A DNA stretch of 64,000 nucleotides from an uncultured Planctomycetota bacterium (GCA_903847315.1 CAINDG010000013.1:62001-126000), one strand, 5' to 3'; shown: positions 45,187 through 53,585, counted from the stretch's first letter. Numbers and translations: made by a program. The notes: generated by a model not told the origin, from the letters alone.

Positions 45187-46407
45187 TTAAAAATCTTCCC
45201 GTAAGAAGGCTGCAAATATTGATATCACTAATGCCGCCGCAAACACAGTGCCGCTTTTCTTTATCGTTCCCTTGGCGACAGGGTAAATTTTTGGATTTTC
45301 TGTAACAGGTTTACTGGCCGATATTCTGTTCTCTATTTTCTTAATGTAGGAACTCAAATAGTCTTTCAGTTGCGGTTTTTCATAGCTGGCAGTCAAACCT
45401 GTCAAAAACGATTTAAATTGTTCGGTAGAATAATTGCCAGACAGCTTATTGTTCAGTTCAGCGAGAATTCTATTATTCAAATCCAGCAACTCTTTATAAT
45501 ATTCGTATTTTTCTTCATTTGTTTTAATGCGTTCTTCCAGTTCAATTCTTTTAAATTCCGCGGCCTGTATCTGATAACTCAGAGGCAAATATTGACTTTG
45601 TTCCCCAACATTAAACTGAAGTATAATATTGTCCTGTTTGTTATCTGAAATTCCGGCATTTACTTTTTTTAGTTCTGCTAATATTTCATTATTATTTTTC
45701 AAAGCAAGTTCCAAACTGAACTTATTGCGTTCAATGTCAGCTAATTTGCCATTATATTCTCTTATGTAAGACGATAACTGCTCCTTAGCCATATATAGCA
45801 GCATCCCATTTTCAATATTGTCTTGTATCACTGAGGATATCTTGTACATATCTTCTTTCATTTTGCCGGTAATTGTTACATTCAGCAACGATGCCTCTAT
45901 ATTTTTGATTCTGTCGATTTGGTCTATGTTTGTAATATTCAGCCTGGAAATATCAAAAAAAGGAGGGACTATTTCAAATCCTACAAGTTTCTTTAATTCA
46001 TCATGGCTGCTGTTCAACTGCTCGGCATATTTTTTAAGCTCGTTTTTCTGAAACTTATCCTTCAGCTTACTTAAATTCTCTTCGCTATAAAATCTACTAA
46101 GTAGTACTTGGTAATTTTTTTCGTTAAGATTCCACTCGCTTATCTTATTTTGTACATCATTTGGGACATCTATATCATCTCTGACATCATAAACATAAGT
46201 CACTTTATAAGTTCTGGGCCAAAGAAGAAGGATAGTCACGACAAATAATACCGGCAGAACGGTTGCAGAAAGGATAAAGTATTTCTGTTTCCATAAAACC
46301 CTGAAGTAATCTATCAGATTCACTTCATCTTCATAGAGGTTCGTTTCTTCGCAAGTATTTTTATCAGGAGTTTGTTTGTTTGACTTATCATTTTCCGACC
46401 TTACCAT
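45187..46407 (-). CDS. Wzz/polysaccharide chain-length determinant protein
   Basis: 406 residues in the PCP topology: short cytosolic N-terminus, span 1 (about residues 43-63, YFILSATVLPVLFVVTILLL), a ~310-residue periplasmic coiled-coil domain, and span 2 at the C-terminus (TVFAAALVISIFAAFL). EVNLIDYFRVLWKQK before span 1 is the Wzz signature. It controls chain length with the Wzy polymerase. No tyrosine-kinase domain is fused. AGGAGG lies 8 nt upstream of ATG. It is the first gene of the minus-strand Wzx/Wzy run and begins 137 bp from tRNA-Leu. Confidence 0.9.
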   Translation of the reverse strand: MVRSENDKSNKQTPDKNTCEETNLYEDEVNLIDYFRVLWKQKYFILSATVLPVLFVVTILLLWPRTYKVTYVYDVRDDIDVPNDVQNKISEWNLNEKNYQVLLSRFYSEENLSKLKDKFQKNELKKYAEQLNSSHDELKKLVGFEIVPPFFDISRLNITNIDQIDRIKNIEASLLNVTITGKMKEDMYKISSVIQDNIENGMLLYMAKEQLSSYIREYNGKLADIERNKFSLELALKNNNEILAELKKVNAGISDNKQDNIILQFNVGEQSQYLPLSYQIQAAEFKRIELEERIKTNEEKYEYYKELLDLNNRILAELNNKLSGNYSTEQFKSFLTGLTASYEKPQLKDYLSSYIKKIENRISASKPVTENPKIYPVAKGTIKKSGTVFAAALVISIFAAFLREDF

Positions 46408-46543
46408 AATTATTGACCTCCTGCCGCTTTAGGCTAAAAACACGCTTATACCTATTTACTGCTCGGGAATCAACTATTTTCTGCAGACGTGGAGAGGATT
46501 TTGAAACGGTGAAATATTCATAACTCTTTGTCCTGCAAGAAAC

Positions 46544-46627
46544 TGCGAGCGAGAGGAGTCGAACCTCCACGTCCTTTCAGACACAAGGTCCTAAGCCTTG
46601 CGCGTATGCCAGTTCCGCCACGCTCGC
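46544..46627 (-). tRNA. tRNA-Leu (anticodon TAG)
   Basis: 84 nt, class II tRNA. Acceptor GCGAGCG/CGCTCGC with discriminator A, anticodon stem CAAGG/CCTTG with loop CTTAGGA (anticodon TAG), long variable arm, and T-arm GGAGG-TTCGACT-CCTCT. CCA is not encoded. All stems pair, so the gene looks functional. Its 3' half is repeated in direct orientation at 33758-33818, making it the probable integration site of the polysaccharide island on its 3' side. Confidence 0.97.
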
Positions 46628-46637
46628 ATAATTCTTT

Positions 46638-46874
46638 TTATTTTTCCTTTTCTTTGGATATTTCTTCGATTTTCTTTTCTGCTTTTTGCAGGATGTCCCG
46701 GCAATGCTTTATAAGTTCCATTCCCTGTTCGTATTGATTTAAACTCTGTTCGAGCGAAATCTGACCATCTTCAATTTTGCTTACGATATCAGTAAGTCTT
46801 TTTATCGCCTGCTCGAATGATAATTTGCTTATATCGTTATTATTGATTTTATCACTCATTAGTTTTCCCATCAT
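46638..46874 (-). CDS. xseB: Exodeoxyribonuclease VII small subunit
   Basis: 78 residues. The core LSFEQAIKRLTDIVSKIEDGQISLEQSLNQYEQG (seen as two consecutive halves) is the XseB signature; residues ~20-70 form the helical hairpin that wraps the large subunit. It acts with XseA to degrade single-stranded DNA into oligonucleotides. Its ATG at 46874 overlaps the TGA of the GH28 gene (ATGA), though ATG 46859 with GGGA upstream is also possible. It is unusual in being separated from xseA by a pectinase gene. Confidence 0.93.
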   Translation of the reverse strand: MMGKLMSDKINNNDISKLSFEQAIKRLTDIVSKIEDGQISLEQSLNQYEQGMELIKHCRDILQKAEKKIEEISKEKEK

Positions 46875-48280
46875 TTCTTGATTTCGGTTTTCGTCTCGGC
46901 AGGATTACTGACAAGTTTGCCGTTAAGTTTCACATTTTCCAAAACGAGGTTCTTGACGTTGCTGATAACTGAAATGTTGGGGTCGCTGATATTGTCGAAC
47001 GTACAATTTTTCAGGCGAACATCAGTAATTGGTGCGTTTTCAAGGCCTCGCAGGTATAATGCGTACTTACTTTTCTTGCTCGTAACGTTTTCCATGTTGA
47101 TATTCCGGGCAATCGGTTTGTAATTGCCTTTTTCGATATCCTGATAAAAGAAATCAACCAGAAGCACGGCCCCTTTTACCTGGCCGACTGTTACATTTCT
47201 TACATAGACGTTTTCCATAAAACCGCCGCGGACAGAGTTAGTTTTAAGTCTTATTGCATGGTCCAGGTTCGGGTCGTCCATTATGCATTTTTCTACAAAA
47301 ACATTTCTGGTGCCGCTTGTTATCTCGCTGCCGATAGCAACGCCGGCGTGCCCGGCTTTCATTTCACTGTTTCGGACAATGATATTTTCACTTGGCACAT
47401 TTACTCGTCTTGCGTCGTTATTTCTGCCCGACTTTATTGCGATACAATCGTCTCCCGTGTTGAAATAGCAGCCTTCGATAATAACATCCTTGCACGATTC
47501 AGGGTCGCAACCGTCATTATTGGGACCGCTGCCGTTAACTCTTACATTTCTAACGGTGATATTCTGTGAAAGTACCGGATGAATATGCCAGAACGGACCG
47601 TTTATTATCTTTATTCCTTCTATCAAAATATTTTTGCATTTGCAAGGTTCAATCATATTAGGACTTAACGACTTGCCGCCGTATTGTCTTTCTTTGACCG
47701 GTGTTCCGTCTCGTCCCTGATCGAACAACTTTGTTCGGTCTTCACGCCGCTTGGGAGTTCTTTTCCAGCTCCACCAGTTCGCGCCCTGACCGTCGAGAGT
47801 TCCTTTGCCGGTTATTGCGATATTTTGCTCTTTGAAGGCGTAAATTAACGGCGAATAATTCATACACTCAATACCTTCCCATCGTGTATACACAGCCGGA
47901 AGATATGCGTTAGGGTCGTTTGAAAATTTTACAACGGCACCTTCTGATATATAGAGGTTGACATTGCTTTTCAGATAAATCGCGCCGGTCAAAAATGTGC
48001 CCGCCGGAACAACGACTCTGCCGCCGCCGGCTTTATTGGCGGCTGATATCGCTTTATTGATAGCGTTGCTGCAGATTGTTGTGCCGTTGCCGACCGCGCC
48101 GTAATCGGTAATATTGAAATCCTTATTTGGGAAAGTTGGGGCTTTAATCCTGCTCAAAATTTTATCAGCCTGTTCCCAGCCCATCTTTGCTTGGCTGACA
48201 GGTCCAACCAGCAGAATAATACAAATCAACGCCGGCAAAATCATTTTTAAAGTAACTGCAGCAGTTGCTTTTTTTCTCAA
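46871..48280 (-). CDS. Secreted GH28 polygalacturonase-type glycoside hydrolase
   Basis: About 469 residues. A signal peptide (MILPALICIILLVGPVSQA preceded by RKKATAAVTLK) precedes a parallel beta-helix. FNITDYGAVGNGT begins the GH28 fold. Catalytic regions are NNDGCD, TGDDCIAIKSG (Asp pair) and GHAGVAIGSE (His), the pattern of bacterial exo-polygalacturonases or rhamnogalacturonases; it hydrolyses pectic uronic-acid linkages outside the cytoplasm. The start is read as TTG 48280 because AAAGGA lies 8 nt upstream; the longer frame from 48367 would add 29 residues and overlap xseA. It sits between xseA and xseB on the same strand. Confidence 0.88.
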   Translation of the reverse strand: MRKKATAAVTLKMILPALICIILLVGPVSQAKMGWEQADKILSRIKAPTFPNKDFNITDYGAVGNGTTICSNAINKAISAANKAGGGRVVVPAGTFLTGAIYLKSNVNLYISEGAVVKFSNDPNAYLPAVYTRWEGIECMNYSPLIYAFKEQNIAITGKGTLDGQGANWWSWKRTPKRREDRTKLFDQGRDGTPVKERQYGGKSLSPNMIEPCKCKNILIEGIKIINGPFWHIHPVLSQNITVRNVRVNGSGPNNDGCDPESCKDVIIEGCYFNTGDDCIAIKSGRNNDARRVNVPSENIIVRNSEMKAGHAGVAIGSEITSGTRNVFVEKCIMDDPNLDHAIRLKTNSVRGGFMENVYVRNVTVGQVKGAVLLVDFFYQDIEKGNYKPIARNINMENVTSKKSKYALYLRGLENAPITDVRLKNCTFDNISDPNISVISNVKNLVLENVKLNGKLVSNPAETKTEIKK

Positions 48281-48323
48281 TTTGTTATTCCTTTCATTAA
48301 AGTTGATTATAATAGCCGTTATT

Positions 48324-49769
48324 CTACTTTTTTGTGACCTTACTTTCAATTGTATTTTCATTCGCAAGTTCGGTAGTTATTAAATCGCCTATACTTACAT
48401 CTGCCGGGCTTATTACGACCTTTCCGGTAATCGCGTTTTTGGCGATGCTGTAGCCGCGGTTAAGAATGCTTTTTGGACTGCAAGCCGATAGTTTTCCAGC
48501 CTGTGTTTCAATCTGGAGTTTGACAGAAGCTAAAAGTCCGCTTGTTTTTTGAGTTAATCTGTTTTGAAGATTATTTAATGAAATTTTCTTATCAGCCATA
48601 AGGCGGTGAGGCTCGATTTTCAGAATTTTCTCAAAATATATCTGCAGCAGTTTGCGGATATTAAGCACAAAAGATTTAGCCGATTCAGCCAGATTATTTT
48701 CAAACTCATCGAGTATTTGTCCTCTGTTTTGAATTATGATAAGCGGATTACGGAATACCGCCGCTGCGAGAATTGTCTTTAGTCTTTGCGCGGATAATTT
48801 TATCGCCGATTCAGCATTTGCCTTTATCCTGTTATTAGCGGAATCTATCTGCTGTAAAACTTCTTTAATATCCGGCACCGCTATCATACCCGCCTTTGTT
48901 GGCGTCGATGCGCGGGCATCAGCGACAAAATCAGCTATGGTAAAATCGACTTCGTGGCCGACTGCGCTTATGATAGGAATTTTAGAATTGAATATTGCTC
49001 TTGCGACGGCTTCTTCGTTGAACGCCCACAGGTCTTCCATTGACCCGCCGCCTCGCCCGACAATAATCACGTCAAGTTTCAGCGAGGTATTTCTTTTGTT
49101 AACGTCTTTTATCGCCGCCGCGATTTTTTCAGCTGCTCCTTCGCCCTGAACCGGCACATCGTAAAAGAAAAGTTTCGCTACCGGCCAGCGATTTCTGATA
49201 CTGTCGACAATATCATGCAATGCCGCGCCTGATTCGCTGGTCAGGATGCCTATTCGAAATGGGAATTTCGGCAGGGGCTTTTTGTGTTCTTCTTTGAAGA
49301 GGCCTTCTGCTTCGAGACGGTTTCGCATTTGTTCAAATGCAAGTTGAAGTGCCCCGACTCCCGCCGGCGTCATCGACTCAGCGTAAAACTGGTATTTGCC
49401 CGCAGGCGCGTAAACGTCTATATGGCCTTTAGCAAGGATTGCCAGTCCGTTCTCAGGCTTGAATTTCAGTTTGGCAAAATCGCTTCCCCACATCACGCAG
49501 GGGATAATGGCATTTTCATCTTTGAGGTCGAAATAGCAGTGTCCGCTTGAATGTCTCTTAAATCCGCTTATTTGGCCTGTGATTGTAAGCTGTCCCGGCA
49601 GGGCATCTTCAAGGCTTACCTTTATAAGAGATGTGATTTGGCTTACAGTATAGATTCTCGCCTGCTCGCCTCGCTTGGCCCAGCCTCGGCTCGATGCCGA
49701 GTCGAGACGGGCGGTCGAAGCGGGTGGCGGATTTGTCTCTTTCGGCTCTTCAAATAAACTGTCTTTCAT
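48324..49769 (-). CDS. xseA: Exodeoxyribonuclease VII large subunit
   Basis: 481 residues. An N-terminal OB-fold starts IYTVSQITSLIKVSLED and includes GHCYFDLKDENAIIPCVMW. The catalytic domain has ITSESGAALHDI, IIVGRGGGSMEDLWAFN and SAVGHEVDFTIADFVAD. A long C-terminal coiled-coil region is followed by LNRGYSIA. All are typical of XseA. The N-terminal ~36 residues before IYTVSQ are an extension encoded partly by GC-rich palindromic DNA (49665-49730). It forms exonuclease VII with XseB, encoded 1.5 kb downstream beyond GH28. Confidence 0.94.
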   Translation of the reverse strand: MKDSLFEEPKETNPPPASTARLDSASSRGWAKRGEQARIYTVSQITSLIKVSLEDALPGQLTITGQISGFKRHSSGHCYFDLKDENAIIPCVMWGSDFAKLKFKPENGLAILAKGHIDVYAPAGKYQFYAESMTPAGVGALQLAFEQMRNRLEAEGLFKEEHKKPLPKFPFRIGILTSESGAALHDIVDSIRNRWPVAKLFFYDVPVQGEGAAEKIAAAIKDVNKRNTSLKLDVIIVGRGGGSMEDLWAFNEEAVARAIFNSKIPIISAVGHEVDFTIADFVADARASTPTKAGMIAVPDIKEVLQQIDSANNRIKANAESAIKLSAQRLKTILAAAVFRNPLIIIQNRGQILDEFENNLAESAKSFVLNIRKLLQIYFEKILKIEPHRLMADKKISLNNLQNRLTQKTSGLLASVKLQIETQAGKLSACSPKSILNRGYSIAKNAITGKVVISPADVSIGDLITTELANENTIESKVTKK

Positions 49770-49807
49770 AAACGGTGATTATAAGTTTAGTTTAGGAGTT
49801 GTTCCAT

Positions 49808-49843
49808 AAAAAAAGCCGCAGGCTTTATCAGCTAACGGCTTTG
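49808..49843 (-). terminator. Rho-independent terminator after the first PEP-CTERM gene
   Basis: On the minus strand AAAGCCG (49842-49836) pairs with CGGCTTT (49818-49812), followed by a T-run (49814-49808). It lies 23 bp past the stop of the PEP-CTERM gene and before xseA. Confidence 0.8.
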
Positions 49844-49865
49844 AAAAACATCATAAATAACAGTT

Positions 49866-50369
49866 TTATTTCCTGCGTCTAAGCATTAAGCCACCAAGAC
49901 AAAGCAGGGCGATTGTTGCTGGCTCTGGAATCAAAATCTCGGCAACCAAAGTAGCCGCTATCATGCTATCATCCAGCGTGTACAGGCAAGGCGAGGTGGT
50001 TGCACCGGGTAAAAGTACATAACCATTTGCATAAAGACCACCCGATGCAACGTAGGTTACGTTTGTAGCCCTGAATTCACCATAAGTGCCAACACCGTAA
50101 GGAAACAGACCGGTATCACCGGCATCGCCTTCATTAGCGCTCGACAAAGTAAGAATCGACGCATTAGCACCCAGGGACAGAATACCACTATCAGGTTCTA
50201 CGCCGGTAATTACGAAGTAAACTCCTGTCCAATCGTGTGCGCCTGACATACCGAGGGGTACCTCAATGCCAAATGTATTGTTGCTATTCCAGACAAGATT
50301 CATTATTGGTACAGCATTTACCAACGAGGCAAGTGTCAAAACTAACATTAAAACTAACAACTTCTTCAT
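49866..50369 (-). CDS. PEP-CTERM exported protein
   Basis: About 167 residues. A signal peptide (KKLLVLMLVLTLASLVNA), a beta-rich body without known domain and a C-terminal sorting tail: PEPATIALLCLGGLMLRRRK. The tail is a textbook PEP-CTERM (Pro-Glu-Pro, one span, Arg/Lys end) for processing by an exosortase. ATG 50369 with AGGAG upstream is used; the longer frame starts 12 codons earlier without an SD. No exosortase gene is in the window. A terminator follows, so it is a single-gene unit. Confidence 0.88.
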   Translation of the reverse strand: MKKLLVLMLVLTLASLVNAVPIMNLVWNSNNTFGIEVPLGMSGAHDWTGVYFVITGVEPDSGILSLGANASILTLSSANEGDAGDTGLFPYGVGTYGEFRATNVTYVASGGLYANGYVLLPGATTSPCLYTLDDSMIAATLVAEILIPEPATIALLCLGGLMLRRRK

Positions 50370-50521
50370 CTCGCATCTCCTAATATAAATAATCTCCATT
50401 GACAATTATACTAATTGTCTTTGTAAATGCAAGTAAAAACTATCCATTGTTTTTTTTGTAAGTAGCTTGTTTATGAGATGTTACAAGCGAACCTTGCCGT
50501 TGTGCAGTTTGGCTCTTCAAT

Positions 50522-50557
50522 AAAAAAGCCGTGAGCGATGATATGCCCACGGCTTTT
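50522..50557 (-). terminator. Rho-independent terminator after dockerin-like gene 1
   Basis: A perfect 10-bp stem AAAAGCCGTG (50524-50533) / CACGGCTTTT (50548-50557), with a T-run on the minus strand. Confidence 0.85.
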
Positions 50558-50577
50558 GAAATTGCCTTTGAGTTATT

Positions 50578-51600
50578 CTAATTTGTCCAGAAATTAACAG
50601 CACTGCTTGGGCAGACGGATACAAATGTTGCATTCTTGCCATAGTAACTTATAAGAGTGTTCAAATCATTAGCCTGAACTCGCTGAGCGCCGACCTTTGC
50701 GTGATCGAAGTCTGCGCAAAGATATTGCGGATTCTGAGTTATCCAGGTCAGATTTTTACCATAAGCAGTTATAAGCGCGTTCAAGTCATTTGCCCCTACA
50801 AATTGTACACCTGCCTTGGCACCGTCAAAATCGCCGCGGCAATATCTCTGGAAGCACCAGCAAGATGGTCTGCCAAGGTTAACCCAGTCAGAATAACTAG
50901 GACCTGAACTCTTGTAGCATTCTTCAACTCTGAAGTTCCAGATGTTGCCGGTCGTAGTGCCGCCCGCGTTCTTTTCGTCTATACGCCAATAGTAGAGCCT
51001 GCCCTGAACCATTGTGCCGGTAGGACAGCTTGCAGCTGTATAGGTACCTTTAATTGTTACTGGCGGATTTGCTGTTCCGAAGTATACATCGTGTGATAAA
51101 GCGCCGGAGCCGGCAGTCCAGCTCAGAGTAACGCCGGCATGATTGACATCTGTAGCGCCATCTGCCGGGCTGGGATTACTTGCTTGCTCATCCAGTAAAT
51201 CGCCGAGGGTAAGCTCCGCCCGAATAGGTGCACAATTACATTCATAGTCAATCGTACCGTTGCCGTTATCCGTTTCGGTTAATTGACACTGATAATTCGG
51301 GTCTGGGCAAGTGCCCGTGGCATAAACATCAAATTGTGGGTTAATATTAATATGACAGTCGGTCTGCACATTCATACACTCGCATTCGAGAACAGTATAT
51401 GTTGGCGATTGTCCGTTATAATTAACACGAATTTTTGTTGGTATGCATTGCTGATTTGAATCCGGACAAACGGTTTGGTTGCAGCTTTGGCCGTCAGGTG
51501 CAGGTTGACAAATTTCTGATTGTAAATCTGCGGCATTTACCAAGGCAGCGAAAAAAAACGAAACGATTACAAAGGTATACTTTTTTAATTCTGTCCTCAT
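50578..51600 (-). CDS. Secreted protein with Cys-rich N-terminus, fibronectin-like middle and C-terminal dockerin-like double repeat
   Basis: 340 residues with a signal peptide (FVIVSFFFAALVNA). The N-terminal ~125 residues contain about 14 Cys in two related blocks. Residues ~140-230 resemble a fibronectin-III/Ig-like module (NPSPADGATDV, LSWTAG, YYWRIDEKNAGG). The C-terminus holds two repeats, each with CxxDFD, an extended loop, NDLNxLI and YGKN, preceded by CWCFQRYCRG. The DxD-x-G...DL pattern resembles dockerin EF-hands with a longer loop. The same ending is found in the next gene, so it is probably a surface-attachment module. The ribosome binding site AAGGAG precedes ATG 51600. Confidence 0.75.
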   Translation of the reverse strand: MRTELKKYTFVIVSFFFAALVNAADLQSEICQPAPDGQSCNQTVCPDSNQQCIPTKIRVNYNGQSPTYTVLECECMNVQTDCHININPQFDVYATGTCPDPNYQCQLTETDNGNGTIDYECNCAPIRAELTLGDLLDEQASNPSPADGATDVNHAGVTLSWTAGSGALSHDVYFGTANPPVTIKGTYTAASCPTGTMVQGRLYYWRIDEKNAGGTTTGNIWNFRVEECYKSSGPSYSDWVNLGRPSCWCFQRYCRGDFDGAKAGVQFVGANDLNALITAYGKNLTWITQNPQYLCADFDHAKVGAQRVQANDLNTLISYYGKNATFVSVCPSSAVNFWTN

Positions 51601-51711
51601 TTTTTGGTCTCCTTAATCACATTACTATCCTAAGTAATATATCAGATATGATACCTCTTTTATATGAAAAAGTCGAGCCTAAAAGACGATTTTATAATCG
51701 TTTGAGACCAT

Positions 51712-51746
51712 AAAAAAAGCCGTGGACGGAAAACCGCCCACGGCTT
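51712..51746 (-). terminator. Rho-independent terminator after dockerin-like gene 2
   Basis: A 13-bp stem with one mismatch (51717-51729 with 51734-51746), an AAAA tetraloop and a seven-T run on the minus strand. Its stem shares the AAGCCGTG core with the terminator at 50522. Confidence 0.88.
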
Positions 51747-51773
51747 AAAAAACGAACATTTATCTTGCCAACT

Positions 51774-53585
51774 TTAATTTGTCCAGAACGAGTACTTATC
51801 AGCAGGAACCAGAATGCCGTTGTTGTCTAAATCGCAGCATGTCACTATTGTTTGATTCTTGCCATAGTAACTTATAAGAATGTTCAAATCATTAGCCTGA
51901 ACTCGCTGAACGCCGACCCTTCCGTGGTCAAAGTCTGCGCAAATGTAACTTGGATTTTGAGTTAACCAGGTCAGATTTTTACCATAAGCAGCTATAAGCG
52001 CGTTCAAGTCATTTGCTTGTACCCATTGTACACCTACCTTGGCGCCGTCAAAATCGCCGCGGCACTGTCTCTTGTAGCACCAGCACTTTGGCTTGCCCCA
52101 GAGCACCCAAGCGGCATAATCAATAGCCCATGGCTTGATACATTCTTTTTTGTTTGTAATTGAGAATGCCATATCAACATTTTTGTCGTACAGCGGATGC
52201 TGATCCGGATATCTTATCGGCTTCCAATGACCGTCCTGTGGATCGAGGTAAACAGCGGCATCGTTAAAGTGCCCTGTTGAGGTCTTCCAGCCGAACTGTG
52301 CGTTTGGTGTGGTTGACTTTAGCTGTACGTATACATCAAGCCAGTAAATAACCGGTTTGTTCGGCTCGCCCTGCTGGATAAAGGCCTCACTTGGCGGAAT
52401 CACAATGTCGTACTGCCATATCTGTCTGTCGCCGTTGGGTATGTATGCACCTTCGTAACCCAGTGACGCGTCCCACCAGCCTTCATAGTAAGTCATCGTT
52501 TTATATAATGTTTCTTTAAAGTCTCCGACTTGAATATCTCGCTGCCACAGAACAGGTCCCGGTATACTCCAATCTCCTCCGTATGGATACTGCCAGGAGG
52601 GGATATCACTGTGGATGCTCAGGTGAATTGAATTAACATCACCTTTCATTGCAGGTTCTCCCTTCCAGGAGCCCCAAAGATGAACATCTGTAATCGGGCC
52701 GGTCTCAAAGCAGACGAAATCATCAGCCAGTGTCCTTTGTACCTGGTCCTTGCGGTCGCAGTGGATATCGATGCCATTCGGGCCTTCATCCGGCGGTTGT
52801 TTAAATTTGGTATTTGGGTCCGTCGGCATATTTGGTTCCGCACCGGTAGTAATCGCAAACGCCATATCAGGTGAATTTTGGTCCGGAGGCAAGTAGCGAT
52901 ATTGATGTCCCGGCGGATAAGGTATTTTCTTCCAGGCTCGAGGCGTCAGAAAATAGCCGGTATCCCAGACAGCCTTGTCGTTCCAGTGTTCTTGTGAAGT
53001 TTTCCAGCCGAATCTGTAATTATCGCTATCAGGCAGCCATGCCTGAAGCTCCAGCCAGTAAACCTTAGGGTTGCTTGGTGTGCCTTGCTGGCGGAATGCC
53101 ATTCTCGGGTCGATATTAATATCGTATTTCCATACCTGATGGTCGCCCATTGAGTTCGCATCATGGAAATACGGGTCCCACCACCATTCGTATGTCGGCG
53201 TCAGGTCCTGATACAGAGTCTCTGTAAATTCGCCCGTCATATATCTATGTTGCCATAGTAACTGGCCTGGCTTGGAGTAAGGCTGGTTCGCGTCGTCGCT
53301 GTAGAACGAAACGAGGATAGCGGTTATCGGGCATTTCAGGTCACATTTCCACGAACCCCAGAAATGCACATCGGTAATCGGTCCGCTTTGTGTGCACTGG
53401 AAATCGTCCGCGACATACCGTGTCACGCCGTCAGCGTCGTCAAGACGGATGTCGACTCCACTGGAAGTTAAATCAGGAAGCTGTTGCCACTTGGTTACCT
53501 CTGCCGACACATACGAAACGGCAATCAGCATAGCGCAAACAATTAAAACAATTACGAAAACAAATTTTTTAAATTCTGCCATCAT
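51774..53585 (-). CDS. Secreted protein with a duplicated ~210-residue domain and C-terminal dockerin-like repeats
   Basis: About 603 residues with a signal peptide (VFVIVLIVCAMLIAVSYVSA). The body contains two copies of one domain. Each starts with a Asp-rich segment (DIRLDDADG / DIHCDRKDQ), then ADDFxCxxxGPITDVHxWGSWK, continues SxPGxxLWQ and WKYDI/WQYDI, and ends MAFxITxx. The C-terminal ~110 residues repeat the CWCYKRQCRGDFDGAK...NDLNALI...YGKN module of the preceding gene. No catalytic motif is recognised; the duplicated domain looks like a carbohydrate-binding or structural unit. ATG 53585 with GGAG upstream is chosen. Confidence 0.72.
   Translation of the reverse strand: MMAEFKKFVFVIVLIVCAMLIAVSYVSAEVTKWQQLPDLTSSGVDIRLDDADGVTRYVADDFQCTQSGPITDVHFWGSWKCDLKCPITAILVSFYSDDANQPYSKPGQLLWQHRYMTGEFTETLYQDLTPTYEWWWDPYFHDANSMGDHQVWKYDINIDPRMAFRQQGTPSNPKVYWLELQAWLPDSDNYRFGWKTSQEHWNDKAVWDTGYFLTPRAWKKIPYPPGHQYRYLPPDQNSPDMAFAITTGAEPNMPTDPNTKFKQPPDEGPNGIDIHCDRKDQVQRTLADDFVCFETGPITDVHLWGSWKGEPAMKGDVNSIHLSIHSDIPSWQYPYGGDWSIPGPVLWQRDIQVGDFKETLYKTMTYYEGWWDASLGYEGAYIPNGDRQIWQYDIVIPPSEAFIQQGEPNKPVIYWLDVYVQLKSTTPNAQFGWKTSTGHFNDAAVYLDPQDGHWKPIRYPDQHPLYDKNVDMAFSITNKKECIKPWAIDYAAWVLWGKPKCWCYKRQCRGDFDGAKVGVQWVQANDLNALIAAYGKNLTWLTQNPSYICADFDHGRVGVQRVQANDLNILISYYGKNQTIVTCCDLDNNGILVPADKYSFWTN

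Larger units (their letters stand above)
33758..46595. mobile_element. Candidate tRNA-Leu-associated polysaccharide island (12.8 kb)
   Basis: Between the tRNA-Leu 3' fragment and the intact tRNA-Leu lie ten genes forming a Wzx/Wzy polysaccharide set. The arrangement (intact tRNA at one end, direct repeat of its 3' half at the other, cargo on the 3' side of the tRNA) is that of an element integrated at a tRNA. No integrase, transposase or mobilisation gene is inside, so it would be an immobilised island or the product of homologous exchange. The polysaccharide genes at 22-33.7 kb lie outside the repeat. Confidence 0.55.
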
